Shown piece after piece: positions 1 through 9,029 of a stretch of 64,000 nt of DNA (position 1 is the first letter of the stretch; every line of letters begins with the position of its first letter). The position numbers were made by a program, and so were the translations under genes. The notes beneath the pieces are model-generated. The model was not told the origin of the DNA and made no database searches. It was given only the letters and a program-made list of their open reading frames with translations. Source of the DNA: Sphingopyxis bauzanensis. Lineage in GTDB: Bacteria > Pseudomonadota > Alphaproteobacteria > Sphingomonadales > Sphingomonadaceae. Where the stretch lies: the NCBI RefSeq assembly GCF_002205675.1, contig NZ_NISK01000001.1, positions 181,054 to 245,053 on the forward strand, written 5' to 3'.

Positions 1-23
1 CGATCCTGGTTCGGCCCCCTCAG

Positions 24-139
24 AAGCCCGCTTTTCCTTGCGGATTGGCGGGTTTGTGGTGGAGCCGCCGGGTACTGCCCCCGGGTCCGCTGTGTCTATT
101 TCACGACACCATTTATCACCATAGTCGGCCGAAACCGAC
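24..139. other. Run of four consecutive hairpins, candidate structured RNA (unidentified)
   Basis: Four perfect or near-perfect stems follow one another: AAGCCCGC at 24-31 with GCGGGTTT at 48-55 (one G.T pair), CCGGG 68-72 with CCCGG 80-84, GTGTC 92-96 with GACAC 105-109, and GTCGG 124-128 with CCGAC 135-139. No coding gene fits here. Such stacking suggests the 3' part of a non-coding RNA that starts left of the window, or a processed leader. The stretch around 56-87 looks to me like sequence conserved in alphaproteobacteria (tmRNA or 6S-like), but I cannot name it. The strand is not settled. Confidence 0.35.
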
Positions 140-196
140 CTGAGCTATATAGGGTGCCTGCCCGCCGAATGAAAGGGCGCAGCCGTTCCTCACTGT

Positions 197-275
197 CCGT
201 TTGTATCGAGCGAAGTCGAGATGCCGTGAGGCCAAGCATCTGCGACTGGCGTCTCGACGTCGCTCGACACGAACG
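197..275. repeat. Intergenic inverted repeat, family A (TCGAGCGAAGTCGAGA type)
   Basis: The left arm around 199-224 (TCGAGCGAAGTCGAGATGCC) is mirrored by the right arm at 249-275 (GCGTCTCGACGTCGCTCGAC). It lies between the hairpin run and the end of mscL. The same family recurs at 18951-19026. It behaves like a REP-type palindrome; no coding function is seen. Confidence 0.7.
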
Positions 276-283
276 AACTGGGG

Positions 284-700
284 CTATTTCTTGCGCAACT
301 CGTCGCGGATTTCGGCCAGAAGCTCGACCTCGGTCGGTCCCGCAGGCGCATCGGGCGCGCGGCGCATGACCTTGTTCACCCAGCGCACCAGCAGGAAGAT
401 CACGAACGCCAGGATCAGGAAATTGATGACCGCAGTGATAAAGGCGCCATAGCCGATCATCGCCACGCCGGCTTCTTTCAGCTTGGCATAGTCGGTCGCG
501 GCAATCCCGTCGGGCACACTGCCGAGCAGAATGAACTTGCTCGAAAAATCGACCCCGCCAAAGATCCATCCGACGATTGGCATGATCAGATCGGCGGTCA
601 ACGACCCGGTGATCGTTGCGAAGGCGCCGCCGATGATGACGCCGACCGCCAGATCCATGACATTGCCCTTGGCGATAAATTCCCTGAATTCTCCCAGCAT
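284..700 (-). CDS. mscL: Large-conductance mechanosensitive channel MscL
   Basis: This encodes a 138-aa inner-membrane channel that opens under membrane tension and releases solutes on osmotic downshock. The protein opens with the typical MLGEFREFIAKGN amphipathic start, followed by a first membrane segment (about residues 13-40, with the AVGVIIGGAF glycine/alanine-packed pore helix), a periplasmic loop, a second membrane segment (about 68-92) and a charged C-terminal helix ending in RDELRKK. The length matches the family (about 130-150). I chose the ATG at 700 because an upstream in-frame start would add 15 residues with no homology to MscL. It stands alone, convergent with nothing, and is divergent from the LemA gene. 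Confidence 0.95.
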   Translation of the reverse strand: MLGEFREFIAKGNVMDLAVGVIIGGAFATITGSLTADLIMPIVGWIFGGVDFSSKFILLGSVPDGIAATDYAKLKEAGVAMIGYGAFITAVINFLILAFVIFLLVRWVNKVMRRAPDAPAGPTEVELLAEIRDELRKK

Positions 701-822
701 GTTGCTGCTCCCTGGCTGGTTGATCCTGAGCGCCAACGGTGCCACGCCGATTGCACAAAGTCCAGCAACATCCTATGTAGTGTATTGTTGCGGCAAAACG
801 CCGCCGGAGGGAGTTTTTGACC

Positions 823-1419
823 ATGACCACTCGTACCGCCCGCTGGCTGATCCTGCCCGTCGCCGCGATGAGCCTGTCCGCCTGCGGCATCAACAGCGTC
901 CCGACCAAGGAAGAAGCCGCCAAGGCGAAATGGGCCAATGTCGAGGCCGCGTACCAGCGCCGCGCCGACCTGATCCCCAACCTCGTCGAAACCGCCAAGG
1001 GCGCATCGCAGATCGAGCAATCGACGCTGGAAGGCGTGATCCAGGCGCGCGCCTCTGCGACGCAGGTGAAGCTCAGCACCGACGATCTGGAAGATCCCGC
1101 CAAGGTGCAGGCGTTCCAGCAGGCACAGGGCAATGTGTCGAGCGCGCTCGGCCGCCTGCTCGTCACCGTCGAAGCCTATCCCGACCTGAAAAGCCAGGCG
1201 CGTTTTGCCGACCTGATGACCCAGCTGGAGGGCACCGAAAACCGCATCAACGTGGCGGTACAGGACTATAATGGCTCGGTGCAGGATTATAACACGACGA
1301 TCCGCACCTTTCCCGACATCATCGGCGCCAAGATCGTCCATGGCGCCAAGCCGATGACCCCGTACAAGGCGATTACGCCGAACGCCAATCAGGCGCCGAA
1401 GGTCGATTTCGGGACGTAA
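823..1419 (+). CDS. LemA family lipoprotein
   Basis: This is a LemA-family protein of 198 aa. The N-terminus is a lipoprotein signal with lipobox LSAC (Cys21), so it is probably anchored to a membrane facing the periplasm. The body is the helical LemA domain with the signature AAYQRRADLIPNLVETAKG near residues 41-60. A GGAGGG ribosome-binding site lies 11 bases before the ATG; a TTG at 817 with spacing of 5 is an alternative that adds two residues. The molecular role of LemA is unclear. It heads an apparent operon with three TPM-domain genes (gap of 1 base to the next), a pairing common in bacteria. Confidence 0.9.
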   Translation: MTTRTARWLILPVAAMSLSACGINSVPTKEEAAKAKWANVEAAYQRRADLIPNLVETAKGASQIEQSTLEGVIQARASATQVKLSTDDLEDPAKVQAFQQAQGNVSSALGRLLVTVEAYPDLKSQARFADLMTQLEGTENRINVAVQDYNGSVQDYNTTIRTFPDIIGAKIVHGAKPMTPYKAITPNANQAPKVDFGT

Positions 1420-1420
1420 G

Positions 1421-1936
1421 ATGCGGCTCGCCGCCCTTGCTGCGCCGCTCGCGATCTTGTTGATCGCGGGCGGATGCAAGGCGGCGGCGCCCCCAGCGGA
1501 GTCGTTTGTGTGCAAAGACGTCCCGCACATGGCGATGCAAGGCCAGGTAACGGACGCGGCAGATATTTTGTCGGAAGCCGAAGAAACGCGCCTGTCGGAT
1601 CGTCTTGCGAAATATGAACAGCGCACGAAGCACCAAATGGTGGTGGCGACGACGACCAGCCTGAACGGCGTGCGTGTGGATGATTTTGGCACGTGCCTGG
1701 GCAATCGCTGGGCCGTCGGACGCAAGGATTACGACGACGGCGTCCTCATCTTGGTGGCGCCCAAGGAGCAGCAGATGCGGATTGCCACCGGCACCGGAAT
1801 GGAAAAGACATTGACCGACGACAATGCGCTGACAGTAGTTCGGCAGATGACGCCGCGGCTCGAACAGGGCGATTATGCCGGGGGGCTGATGCTGGGGATC
1901 GACGCGATCGCCGCCCACACGGGAGAACCCCAATGA
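1421..1936 (+). CDS. TPM-domain lipoprotein (small)
   Basis: A 171-aa protein with a lipoprotein signal (lipobox AGGC, Cys19), followed by one TPM domain (about residues 45-165). TPM marks include VTDAADILSEAEETRL, a DDGVLILVAPKEQQMRI strand and LTDDNALTVVRQMTP. Unlike its downstream paralogue, it has no C-terminal membrane helix or glycine tail. TPM domains are found in Psb32/YgcG-type proteins; some have phosphatase activity in vitro, but the role in bacteria is open. It overlaps the next gene by ATGA, indicating translational coupling. The domain is clear; any enzymatic activity is inference. Confidence 0.85.
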   Translation: MRLAALAAPLAILLIAGGCKAAAPPAESFVCKDVPHMAMQGQVTDAADILSEAEETRLSDRLAKYEQRTKHQMVVATTTSLNGVRVDDFGTCLGNRWAVGRKDYDDGVLILVAPKEQQMRIATGTGMEKTLTDDNALTVVRQMTPRLEQGDYAGGLMLGIDAIAAHTGEPQ

Positions 1937-2745
1937 GGTCGCTTTTGCTTGGCTGGGCGCTCGGCCTGTCGCTGATTGCGGCGCCTGCCGCCGCGCAGAC
2001 TTTCCCCAAGCTCGCGGGCAATCCTGTCGTCGATCAGGCGGATATCATTCCGGCAGCGGAGGAAGCCGCGCTCAATGCGCAGCTGCTCGAGCTGGAGAAA
2101 ACGACGGGACACCAGCTAGTCGTCGCGACGGTGAGCAATCTCGAGGGCCGCGACGTGGCAGATTATGGCTATCGGCTGGGCCGCGAATGGGGAATCGGCG
2201 ATGCCGAGAAGGACGATGGCGTCGTTTTCCTGATCGCGCCGAACGAACGGCGGATGCACATTGCGGTCGGTCTCGGCCTCGAACCCGTGCTCACCGACGC
2301 GCTGTCGGGGCGGATCATCCGCGATACCGTGACGCCGCTGTTCAAGGCGAACGACTATCCCGGCGGCATTCAGGCCGGGGTCAACGCAATCGCCCAGCAG
2401 ATCCAGCTGCCGCCCGAGGAAGCGCAGGCGCGCGCTGCGGCGGCCGCCGCGAACGAACGCGACCGTGCCGACGACGGCAATTTCGGCGGACTGTTCTTTG
2501 TCGGGTTTATCATCTTCATTTTCTTCGTCCTGCCAATGCTGTCGCGTCTGGGACGTCGGGGCAAAAAGCGGCGCAAGGGTCGTCCGTGGGACGCGCCTAT
2601 CATCATCTGGGGCGGCGATGACTGGGGCGGCGGCAGCGGCGGATCGTCATGGGGCGGCGGTGGCTGGGGCGGCGGCGGCGGTTTTGGCGGCTTTTCGGGT
2701 GGCGGCGGCTCCTTCGGGGGCGGCGGGGCCTCCGGCGGCTGGTAA
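1933..2745 (+). CDS. TPM-domain membrane protein with glycine-rich tail (YgcG family)
   Basis: A 270-aa protein: signal peptide (cleavage near AAA-QT, about residue 22), TPM domain with VVDQADIIPAAEEAALNAQL and KDDGVVFLIAPNERRMHIAV, one membrane segment (about 186-203), a basic stretch (RLGRRGKKRRKGR) and a glycine/serine/tryptophan-rich tail of about 45 residues. This is the usual YgcG layout. The start is the ATG overlapping the stop of the previous TPM gene. Its TPM domain is clearly paralogous to the upstream one (shared IADYG/FGTCLG and LTDA/LTDDN blocks), which suggests local duplication. Confidence 0.9.
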   Translation: MRSLLLGWALGLSLIAAPAAAQTFPKLAGNPVVDQADIIPAAEEAALNAQLLELEKTTGHQLVVATVSNLEGRDVADYGYRLGREWGIGDAEKDDGVVFLIAPNERRMHIAVGLGLEPVLTDALSGRIIRDTVTPLFKANDYPGGIQAGVNAIAQQIQLPPEEAQARAAAAAANERDRADDGNFGGLFFVGFIIFIFFVLPMLSRLGRRGKKRRKGRPWDAPIIIWGGDDWGGGSGGSSWGGGGWGGGGGFGGFSGGGGSFGGGGASGGW

Positions 2746-2754
2746 GGGGAACAT

Positions 2755-3444
2755 ATGATGCCACGCAAAGTCAGTCATATCAGCGAGGCCGACCATGATG
2801 TCGTGACCGTCGCAGTGGCGGCGGCCGAAGCGCACACCAGCGGCGAAATCGTCACGGTCGTCGCGGCGAAGTCGAACGAATATGACGACGTCGCGCTCGT
2901 CTGGGCGAGCGTCGTCGCGTTCGTCGCGATGTCGGTGATCGCGCTGTTTCCCGAATTTTTCCGCGGGCTTTACGACCGGCTGACCGGTGGCTGGGGCTAT
3001 GAGCTGACCGCCAATCAGTGGCTTGGGACGGTGATCGCGGTCGGGGTTCTCAAATGGATCGCTGCATGGCTCATCCTGCTGTGGAAACCGCTGCGAATGG
3101 CGCTGACGCCGCGCACAATCAAGGCGCAGCGGGTGCGCGCCCGTGCGATCGACCTGTTCAAGGTCGGGACCGAGGCGAAGACATTAGGCCGCACCGGGGT
3201 GCTGCTGTACCTCAGCCTGAAAGAGCATCGTGCCGACATTGTGGCCGACGAGGCGATTGCGGCGAAAGTCGCGCCCGAGGTGTGGGGCGACGCGATGGAC
3301 GCGCTGATCGACCGCGTTCGGGCCGGTCAGCCGGGTGCGGGCATGGCGGCCGCGGTGACGCAGATGGGCGTCGTACTGGCGCAGCACTTCCCGCGCGGCA
3401 GCGAGAATCCGAACGAACTGCCCGATCGCTTGATCGAGATTTAG
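2755..3444 (+). CDS. TPM-domain protein with two membrane helices
   Basis: A 229-aa protein with no signal peptide. The N-terminal segment resembles the start of a TPM domain (HISEADHDVVTVAVAAAEAH then SGEIVTVVAAKSNEYDDVAL). Two hydrophobic helices follow at about 45-65 and 90-112, and a second TPM-like part lies beyond (LGRTGVLLYLSLKEHRADIV). The split by membrane segments is typical of the TPM group found next to LemA and YgcG. A GGGGA ribosome-binding site at 2746-2750 sits 4 bases from ATG 2755 and 7 from ATG 2758, so the second Met may be used. It is the last gene of the LemA/TPM operon. Confidence 0.85.
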   Translation: MMPRKVSHISEADHDVVTVAVAAAEAHTSGEIVTVVAAKSNEYDDVALVWASVVAFVAMSVIALFPEFFRGLYDRLTGGWGYELTANQWLGTVIAVGVLKWIAAWLILLWKPLRMALTPRTIKAQRVRARAIDLFKVGTEAKTLGRTGVLLYLSLKEHRADIVADEAIAAKVAPEVWGDAMDALIDRVRAGQPGAGMAAAVTQMGVVLAQHFPRGSENPNELPDRLIEI

Positions 3445-3458
3445 AGCATTCCTCGCAG

Positions 3459-3543
3459 CCGTTCGTGCTGAGCTAGTCGAAGCATCGTTCTTCCTTGCGC
3501 GCTAAAGGAAAGAACTGCCCTTCGACCAGCTCAGGGCGAACGG
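3459..3543. repeat. Intergenic inverted repeat, family B (CCGTTCGTGCTGAGC type)
   Basis: The left arm CCGTTCGTGCTGAGCTAGTC (3459-3478) is matched in reverse by the right arm around 3521-3543 (CCAGCTCAGGGCGAACGG). A shorter inner pair, GTTCTTCCTT with AAGGAAAGAAC, lies between them. The unit fills the gap between the TPM operon and the NUDIX gene and is a sphingomonad REP-type element. Confidence 0.75.
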
Positions 3544-3565
3544 TTCAGAGGTTGAAAGGAAACAC

Positions 3566-4114
3566 ATGACCCGCCCCGTGCCCGGCACCCCGATCGAAAC
3601 CCGCTGGGAGGGCCGGTTCATAACCGTGAAACAGCAGGGAACATGGGAATATGTCTCGCGTTCGCGGGGCATCCATGCCGCGGTGATCCTGGCGATCGAT
3701 GATTCCGCCGACGGGCGCCATGTCATCCTGGTCGAACAATATCGGGTGCCGTTGAAGGTCCAGTGCCTTGAACTGCCCGCGGGACTGGTCGGGGACGATA
3801 GCGCGGGCGAAGCCGCCAAGGTTGCGGCCGAGCGCGAGCTGGAGGAAGAGACCGGCTATCGCGCGTCACATTGGCGGGTGATTGGTGAATTCTACAGCTC
3901 GCCGGGGATGGTCAGCGAGAGTTTTACGCTGCTGATGGCGACCGGGCTGGTGAAAATCGGTGACGGTGGCGGGGTCGATAGCGAGGATATTGTCGTCCAC
4001 CGGGTTCCGCTAGCCGGGATTGCCGATTTTGTGGCCGCGAAACGCGCCGAGGGGTGCGGGATCGATGTGCGGGTGGCGATGTTGCTGGCGGGGGGGTTGT
4101 TGGGCAACCTCTGA
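3566..4114 (+). CDS. NUDIX hydrolase, ADP-ribose pyrophosphatase-like
   Basis: A 182-aa NUDIX enzyme. The box GEAAKVAAERELEEETGY fits GX5EX7REUXEEXGU with all acidic metal-binding residues present. The preceding HVILVEQYRVPLKVQCLELP block is characteristic of the ADP-ribose/nucleoside-diphosphate-sugar pyrophosphatase subgroup (NudF-like), so the probable reaction is cleavage of ADP-ribose or a similar diphosphate to two monophosphates. GAAAGGAAA lies upstream of ATG 3566. It converges on the rhomboid gene with 31 bases between stops. Exact substrate cannot be read from the sequence. Confidence 0.88.
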   Translation: MTRPVPGTPIETRWEGRFITVKQQGTWEYVSRSRGIHAAVILAIDDSADGRHVILVEQYRVPLKVQCLELPAGLVGDDSAGEAAKVAAERELEEETGYRASHWRVIGEFYSSPGMVSESFTLLMATGLVKIGDGGGVDSEDIVVHRVPLAGIADFVAAKRAEGCGIDVRVAMLLAGGLLGNL

Positions 4115-4145
4115 CCCGTTCGTGTCCAACGGACTTAGGGGAAGA

Positions 4146-4781
4146 TTACCGCGCCCCGAACCGCCACCTGAGCAGCGGCCGCGCGAGGAGCAATCCCGCC
4201 AGAAACCCGCCCACATGCGCCCAGATCGCGATAGCGCCGAACCCGCTGCCGCCCGCAAAGCCGATCAGCAGCTGCACCGCAATCCACGCTGCGGCGAGCC
4301 ATAGGGCGCGGACCCAATGCGAAGGGATCGGCCCGATCGCGGGCGCCTGTGAGCGGCTGAAGATCAGCGCGAACACGGCGATCACGGCGGAGATGGCGCC
4401 GCTGGCGCCGATCATCGGCACAGCCGACTGCGGATTGGCCAGAAACTGCGCAAATGCGCCGGCATAGGCGCCCGCGAGCAACAGCACCGCCATCGCCTTG
4501 GCGCCCAGTGGCGCCTCCAGCTGGCGCCCGATGAACAGCAGCACGATGATGTTGAAGACGATGTGCAGCACCCCGCCGTGCAGGAAGGCCGAGGTCAGTG
4601 GGGTGAGGAAGAAGGGCACCATCGTCCCCGGCGGGACGATGAGTTCCGACCCGAACCGCGCCGGAATGAACCCGGCGCGGACGATCGCGTTACCCTGAAA
4701 CCCCGTGATCCACAGCAAAGCAAAGATGATGACGCACGCCAGCGCATAGCCCGTGACCAGCGGCGCGTCCTGCGGCTTCAT
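4146..4781 (-). CDS. Rhomboid family intramembrane serine protease
   Basis: A 211-aa polytopic membrane protein with about six hydrophobic helices. The catalytic motif GASGAISA places the nucleophile at Ser127, and the partner His189 lies in AIWAHVGGFLAG on the last helix. FLHGGVLHIVFN in helix 2 is the typical rhomboid H-x3-H-x3-N motif. It cleaves membrane proteins within the bilayer; substrates are unknown. It lies 13 bases downstream of greA in the same direction and probably shares its transcript. Confidence 0.92.
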   Translation of the reverse strand: MKPQDAPLVTGYALACVIIFALLWITGFQGNAIVRAGFIPARFGSELIVPPGTMVPFFLTPLTSAFLHGGVLHIVFNIIVLLFIGRQLEAPLGAKAMAVLLLAGAYAGAFAQFLANPQSAVPMIGASGAISAVIAVFALIFSRSQAPAIGPIPSHWVRALWLAAAWIAVQLLIGFAGGSGFGAIAIWAHVGGFLAGLLLARPLLRWRFGAR

Positions 4782-4794
4782 CGTAATCGTCCCA

Positions 4795-5271
4795 TCAAAT
4801 GAATTCGATTTTCTTCACCAGATAATATTTGTCGCCCGCGGGAACGGTGACCTCGACCTCGTCGTCGACGCGGCGGCCGATCAGCGCGCGGCCGAGCGGC
4901 GAGTTGTAACTGATCTTACCATCCTTCGCGTCAGCTTCGGCCTGACCGACGATCTGGTATGTCACCGGCTTGTCGTCTTCGTCGGCGAGCGTCACGGTCG
5001 CGCCGAACACGATGCGGTCGCCCGACAGCATGGTCGGGTCGATCACCTGCGCGCGCGAAAGCTTGTCCTCGAGGTCGCCGATCGTCGCTTCGACCTGGCC
5101 CTGGCGTTCTTTCGCGGCGTGATATTCGGCATTTTCCGAAAGGTCGCCGTGGGCGCGTGCTTCCTCGATCGCATCGACGATCAGCGGCCGCTCGGCTTTG
5201 AGCGCAGTGAGCTGCGTGCTCAGCTTCTCATAGCCTTCTGCCAGCATCGGCACCTTTTCAACGCTTGCCAT
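4795..5271 (-). CDS. greA: Transcription elongation factor GreA
   Basis: A 158-aa GreA. The N-terminal coiled coil carries the [14 protein letters not shown] motif with the acidic tip (DLSENAEY) that stimulates transcript cleavage by backtracked RNA polymerase. The C-terminal FKBP-like domain ends with [18 protein letters not shown]. The start is the ATG at 5271 ([17 protein letters not shown]), the family-typical beginning; an upstream in-frame start adds seven unrelated residues. It follows carB on the same strand, a common alphaproteobacterial order. Confidence 0.96.
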   Translation of the reverse strand: MASVEKVPMLAEGYEKLSTQLTALKAERPLIVDAIEEARAHGDLSENAEYHAAKERQGQVEATIGDLEDKLSRAQVIDPTMLSGDRIVFGATVTLADEDDKPVTYQIVGQAEADAKDGKISYNSPLGRALIGRRVDDEVEVTVPAGDKYYLVKKIEFI

Positions 5272-5366
5272 TTTCCTGTTGTCCTTCGTCAATAACCCGC
5301 CGCCAGCGAAACTTCGCCGGGCGGCTGCGCCGCTGTTCCGTCAATGTCGGGGGGTGGAGCGGTCCT

Positions 5367-8300
5367 TCAATAATAGTCTTGAAGCGGCTTTACTTCAAGA
5401 GAGTGCGAACGCAACGCGCCGATCGCGTGCGTGGCTGCATCGCTGCCCGCCGCCGTGGTGTAATAAGCGACGTCGCCGGCCAGCGCCGAGGCGCGGATCG
5501 ACTGCGAATCCTGTAGCGACTGCCAGCCTTCGGTGGTGTTGAAGATTAGCTGCACATCGCCGTCCTTGATCCGGTCGACGATATGCGGGCGGCCTTCGGC
5601 GACCTTGTTGACCCGCTCGACGTTGATCCCCTCGCCCGCCAGATAATCGGCGGTGCCGCCGGTCGCGATCACCTTCCAGCCCCAGGCCGCCAGCTGCTTC
5701 ACCGCGCCGATGATGCGCGGCTTGTCGCTGTCCTTGACCGACACAAAGACGCGGCCATCGGTCGGCAGCCGGTCACCCGCGCCGAGCTGCGCTTTCGCAA
5801 AGGCCAGATTGAAATTGCGATCGATTCCCATGACTTCGCCGGTGGACTTCATCTCGGGCGACAGCACCGGGTCGGTGCCGGGGAAGCGCGCGAAGGGGAA
5901 CACCGCTTCCTTCACCGCGACATGTTTGATGTCGCGGTTGATCTTCGGCAGGTCAGCGAGCTTTTCGCCCGCCATCACGCGCGCCGCGATCTTGGCGATC
6001 GGCGAGCCGACGGCCTTGGCGACAAAAGGCACGGTGCGGCTGGCGCGCGGGTTGACCTCGATCAGGTAAACCTCGTCGCCCTTGACCGCGAACTGGATGT
6101 TCATGAGGCCGCGGACTTCGAGCGCGCGCGCGAGCAGTTCGGTCTGACGCTCGATCTCGGCGATGATCACGGGCGACAGGCTGTACGGCGGGATCGAGCA
6201 GGCGCTGTCGCCTGAATGGACCCCGGCTTCCTCGATATGCTGGAGTACCCCCGCGACGACGACGTCGGTGCCGTCGCACAGCGCGTCGACATCGACTTCG
6301 ATCGCATCGCGCAGATAGCGGTCGATGAGCACCGGCGAATCGCCCGACACCTGTACGGCGGTCTCGATGTAATTTTCGAGCTGCGCCTGATCGTCGACGA
6401 TCTCCATCGCGCGGCCGCCGAGCACATAAGACGGGCGCGTCAGCACCGGGTAGCCGATGCGCGTCGCGACCGCGATCGCTTCCTCGCGGCTGCGCGCGAT
6501 GCCATTTTCGGGCTGCTTGAGGCCGAGCTTGTTGACCAGCGCCGCAAAGCGCTCGCGATCTTCGGCGAGGTCGATCGCGTCGGGCGAGGTGCCGAGGATC
6601 GGGATGCCCGCGTCGGACAAGGCCTGCGCCAGCTTCAGCGGTGTCTGCCCGCCGAACTGGACAATCACGCCGACGAGCGTGCCGTTCTGTTGCTCGACGT
6701 GCAGGATTTCGAGCACATCCTCGGCGGTCAACGGCTCGAAATAGAGGCGGTCCGAGGTATCATAATCGGTGCTCACCGTTTCCGGGTTGCAGTTGATCAT
6801 GATCGTTTCATAGCCTGCCTCTTCCAATGCGAAGCAGGCGTGGCAGCAGCAATAGTCGAACTCGATCCCCTGCCCGATCCGGTTCGGACCACCGCCGAGG
6901 ATGACGATTTTCTTGCGGTCGCTGGGGTTCGCCTCGCATTCGGGCTCGCCAAAGGTCGGGGCTTCGTAGGTCGAATAGAGATAGGGGGTTTGCGCCGCGA
7001 ATTCGGCGGCGCAGGTGTCGATCGTCTTGAACACTGGGCGCACGCCGAGTTTGTGGCGGAGCTTGCGCACCTCCATCTCGGTCACGCCGCCGGTCATCGC
7101 CTTGACCGCTTCGTGGATCAGCCCGCTGCCGCGCGCCGTCGCGCGGCGGGTGCCGGGTTGCAAATTCGCCGACTGGAGTGCCAGATAGGCGAGGCGCTTG
7201 TCCGAAAAGCCCATCGCTTTGAGCTTGCGCAGCCCCTCGGCATCGCGCGGCAGGCCGTTGCGGCACACTTGCTTTTCGGCCTCGACGATTTCCTCGATGC
7301 GTTCGAGGAACCACATGTCGTAGCCCGCGATGCGGTTGATTTCGCTGAGCGGCAGCCCCTCGCGGATCGCCTGCGCAGCGTTGAGAAGCCGGTCCGGGGT
7401 CGCCTTGGCGAGTTCGCTGCGCAGCTGATCGTGGCTCGCGCCCTTGAGGCGGTCGACGAAGTTGAAGCCCGACAGGCCGGTCTCCAGCCCGCGCAGCGCC
7501 TTCTGCAGAGACTCGTGGATATTGCGGCCGATCGCCATGACCTCGCCGACCGACTTCATCGCGGTCGACAGCACCGCCTCGGCGCCCTTGAATTTCTCGA
7601 AGGCGAAGCGCGGAATCTTGGTTACGACATAGTCGATCGTCGGTTCGAACGATGCCGGGGTGACCCCGGTGATGTCGTTCATGATCTCGTCGAGCGTGTA
7701 ACCGACCGCAAGCTTGGCCGCGACCTTGGCGATCGGAAAGCCCGTAGCCTTCGACGCGAGCGCCGACGAGCGCGACACGCGCGGGTTCATCTCGATCACG
7801 ATCAGGCGGCCGTCCTTGGGGTTCACCGCGAACTGGACGTTCGACCCGCCGGTTTCGACCCCGATCTCACGCAGGCACGCGATGCTCGCGTTGCGCATGA
7901 TCTGATATTCCTTGTCGGTCAGCGTCAGCGCCGGGGCGACGGTGATGCTGTCGCCGGTGTGGACGCCCATTGGATCGACATTTTCGATCGAGCAGATGAT
8001 AATGCAATTGTCCTTGCGGTCGCGCACCACCTCCATCTCATACTCTTTCCAGCCGAGGAGCGATTCCTCGATCAGGACTTCGGTGGTCGGCGAGGCGATC
8101 AGGCCGCCGCGGACGATATGTTCGAACTCCTCGCGGTTATACGCGATGCCGCCGCCGGTGCCGCCCAGCGTGAACGACGGGCGGATGATCGACGGCAGGC
8201 CGGTGCGTTCGAGCACCGCGAGCGCCTCGTCCAAAGTATGCGCAATACCCGAGCGCGCGCTTTCGAGGCCGATCTTCGTCATCGCGTCGCGGAACTTGAT

Positions 8301-8702
8301 CCGGTCCTCGGCCTTGTCGATCGCCTCGGCATCGGCGCCGATCATCTCGACGCCATATTTGGTCAAGGTGCCATCGTTGAATAACGCGAGCGCGGTGTTG
8401 AGCGCGGTCTGCCCGCCCATAGTCGGCAGCACGGCCCAGCCGCCGGGATTCAGCGCGGTCTCTTTCGCGATGATCTTCGCGACGATCTCGGGCGTAATCG
8501 GCTCCACATAAGTGGCGTCGGCGAGGTCGGGATCGGTCATGATCGTCGCCGGGTTGGAGTTGACGAGGACGACGCGATAGCCCTCCTCCTTCAACGCCTT
8601 GATCGCCTGCGTCCCCGAATAATCGAACTCGCACGCCTGACCGATAACGATCGGGCCGGCGCCGATGACGAGGATGGATTGGATGTCGGTTCTCTTGGGC
8701 AT
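5367..8702 (-). CDS. carB: Carbamoyl-phosphate synthase large subunit
   Basis: An 1111-aa enzyme making carbamoyl phosphate from bicarbonate, ATP and glutamine-derived ammonia for pyrimidine and arginine synthesis, in complex with CarA. It has the two homologous ATP-grasp halves (starts at [21 protein letters not shown] and again at [19 protein letters not shown]), the oligomerization region between them, and the C-terminal MGS-like allosteric domain ([19 protein letters not shown]). Length is slightly above E. coli CarB. Its first 34 codons are duplicated at 9410-9529, and a TA pair lies between it and carA. No strong ribosome-binding site precedes the ATG. Confidence 0.98.
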   Translation of the reverse strand: MPKRTDIQSILVIGAGPIVIGQACEFDYSGTQAIKALKEEGYRVVLVNSNPATIMTDPDLADATYVEPITPEIVAKIIAKETALNPGGWAVLPTMGGQTALNTALALFNDGTLTKYGVEMIGADAEAIDKAEDRIKFRDAMTKIGLESARSGIAHTLDEALAVLERTGLPSIIRPSFTLGGTGGGIAYNREEFEHIVRGGLIASPTTEVLIEESLLGWKEYEMEVVRDRKDNCIIICSIENVDPMGVHTGDSITVAPALTLTDKEYQIMRNASIACLREIGVETGGSNVQFAVNPKDGRLIVIEMNPRVSRSSALASKATGFPIAKVAAKLAVGYTLDEIMNDITGVTPASFEPTIDYVVTKIPRFAFEKFKGAEAVLSTAMKSVGEVMAIGRNIHESLQKALRGLETGLSGFNFVDRLKGASHDQLRSELAKATPDRLLNAAQAIREGLPLSEINRIAGYDMWFLERIEEIVEAEKQVCRNGLPRDAEGLRKLKAMGFSDKRLAYLALQSANLQPGTRRATARGSGLIHEAVKAMTGGVTEMEVRKLRHKLGVRPVFKTIDTCAAEFAAQTPYLYSTYEAPTFGEPECEANPSDRKKIVILGGGPNRIGQGIEFDYCCCHACFALEEAGYETIMINCNPETVSTDYDTSDRLYFEPLTAEDVLEILHVEQQNGTLVGVIVQFGGQTPLKLAQALSDAGIPILGTSPDAIDLAEDRERFAALVNKLGLKQPENGIARSREEAIAVATRIGYPVLTRPSYVLGGRAMEIVDDQAQLENYIETAVQVSGDSPVLIDRYLRDAIEVDVDALCDGTDVVVAGVLQHIEEAGVHSGDSACSIPPYSLSPVIIAEIERQTELLARALEVRGLMNIQFAVKGDEVYLIEVNPRASRTVPFVAKAVGSPIAKIAARVMAGEKLADLPKINRDIKHVAVKEAVFPFARFPGTDPVLSPEMKSTGEVMGIDRNFNLAFAKAQLGAGDRLPTDGRVFVSVKDSDKPRIIGAVKQLAAWGWKVIATGGTADYLAGEGINVERVNKVAEGRPHIVDRIKDGDVQLIFNTTEGWQSLQDSQSIRASALAGDVAYYTTAAGSDAATHAIGALRSHSLEVKPLQDYY

Positions 8703-8729
8703 TGTCTATTTCGCTATCGTTGCATACAT

Positions 8730-8746
8730 TGATTGCATTGCAATCA
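8730..8746. promoter_or_regulatory. Perfect palindrome, probable TA operator in the carB/TA divergent promoter
   Basis: TGATTGCA-T-TGCAATCA is a perfect 8-bp inverted repeat around one base. It ends two bases before the antitoxin ribosome-binding site and starts 27 bases from the carB start codon. Ribbon-helix-helix antitoxins bind such operators to repress their own promoter. The 57-base gap has to contain the promoters of both carB and the TA pair. Confidence 0.65.
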
Positions 8747-8759
8747 CAGGAGAATGGTG

Positions 8760-9029
8760 ATGGGTGCGGTGACGATCCGGAATCTGGACGACACGATCAA
8801 ACACAATGCGCGGCTGGCTGCGGCGGCGAATGGACGGTCGCTGGAGGCCGAACTGCGCGCGCTGCTCGAGCGAACCTATGCCCACCGGCAAGACGAACGC
8901 GCCGCGCGCATTCGGGCGATGAGCGGGCGGGAGTTTGTCGAGCATCTGGTCAAGGTCGCGAATGGCGCCGAACTCGACTTGCCCGAGCGAACCATTGACC
9001 CTGATCGGGATATCTTCGGTGCTGATTGA
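8760..9029 (+). CDS. FitA-like ribbon-helix-helix antitoxin
   Basis: An 89-aa antitoxin. The N-terminus (MGAVTIRNLDDTIKHNARLA) is the ribbon-helix-helix DNA-binding fold of the FitA/VapB type, with the following GRSLEAELRALLERTY helix; the rest wraps the toxin. Three in-frame starts exist; I chose ATG 8760 because AGGAGA (8748-8753) is 6 bases upstream, while ATG 8754 abuts it. The gene runs opposite to carA and carB and overlaps the toxin gene by 11 bases. It is probably autoregulated through the palindrome at 8730-8746. Confidence 0.88.
   Translation: MGAVTIRNLDDTIKHNARLAAAANGRSLEAELRALLERTYAHRQDERAARIRAMSGREFVEHLVKVANGAELDLPERTIDPDRDIFGAD

Noticed and set aside
2600..2745. GGC-rich tandem repeat as a mobile or unstable element
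   Set aside because: It encodes the glycine-rich tail normal for YgcG-type TPM proteins.
6216..8384. A 722-codon open frame on the plus strand opposite carB
   Set aside because: It is the antisense shadow of carB, low-complexity in Arg/Asp/Ala, with no motif. GC-rich genes give long antisense frames.
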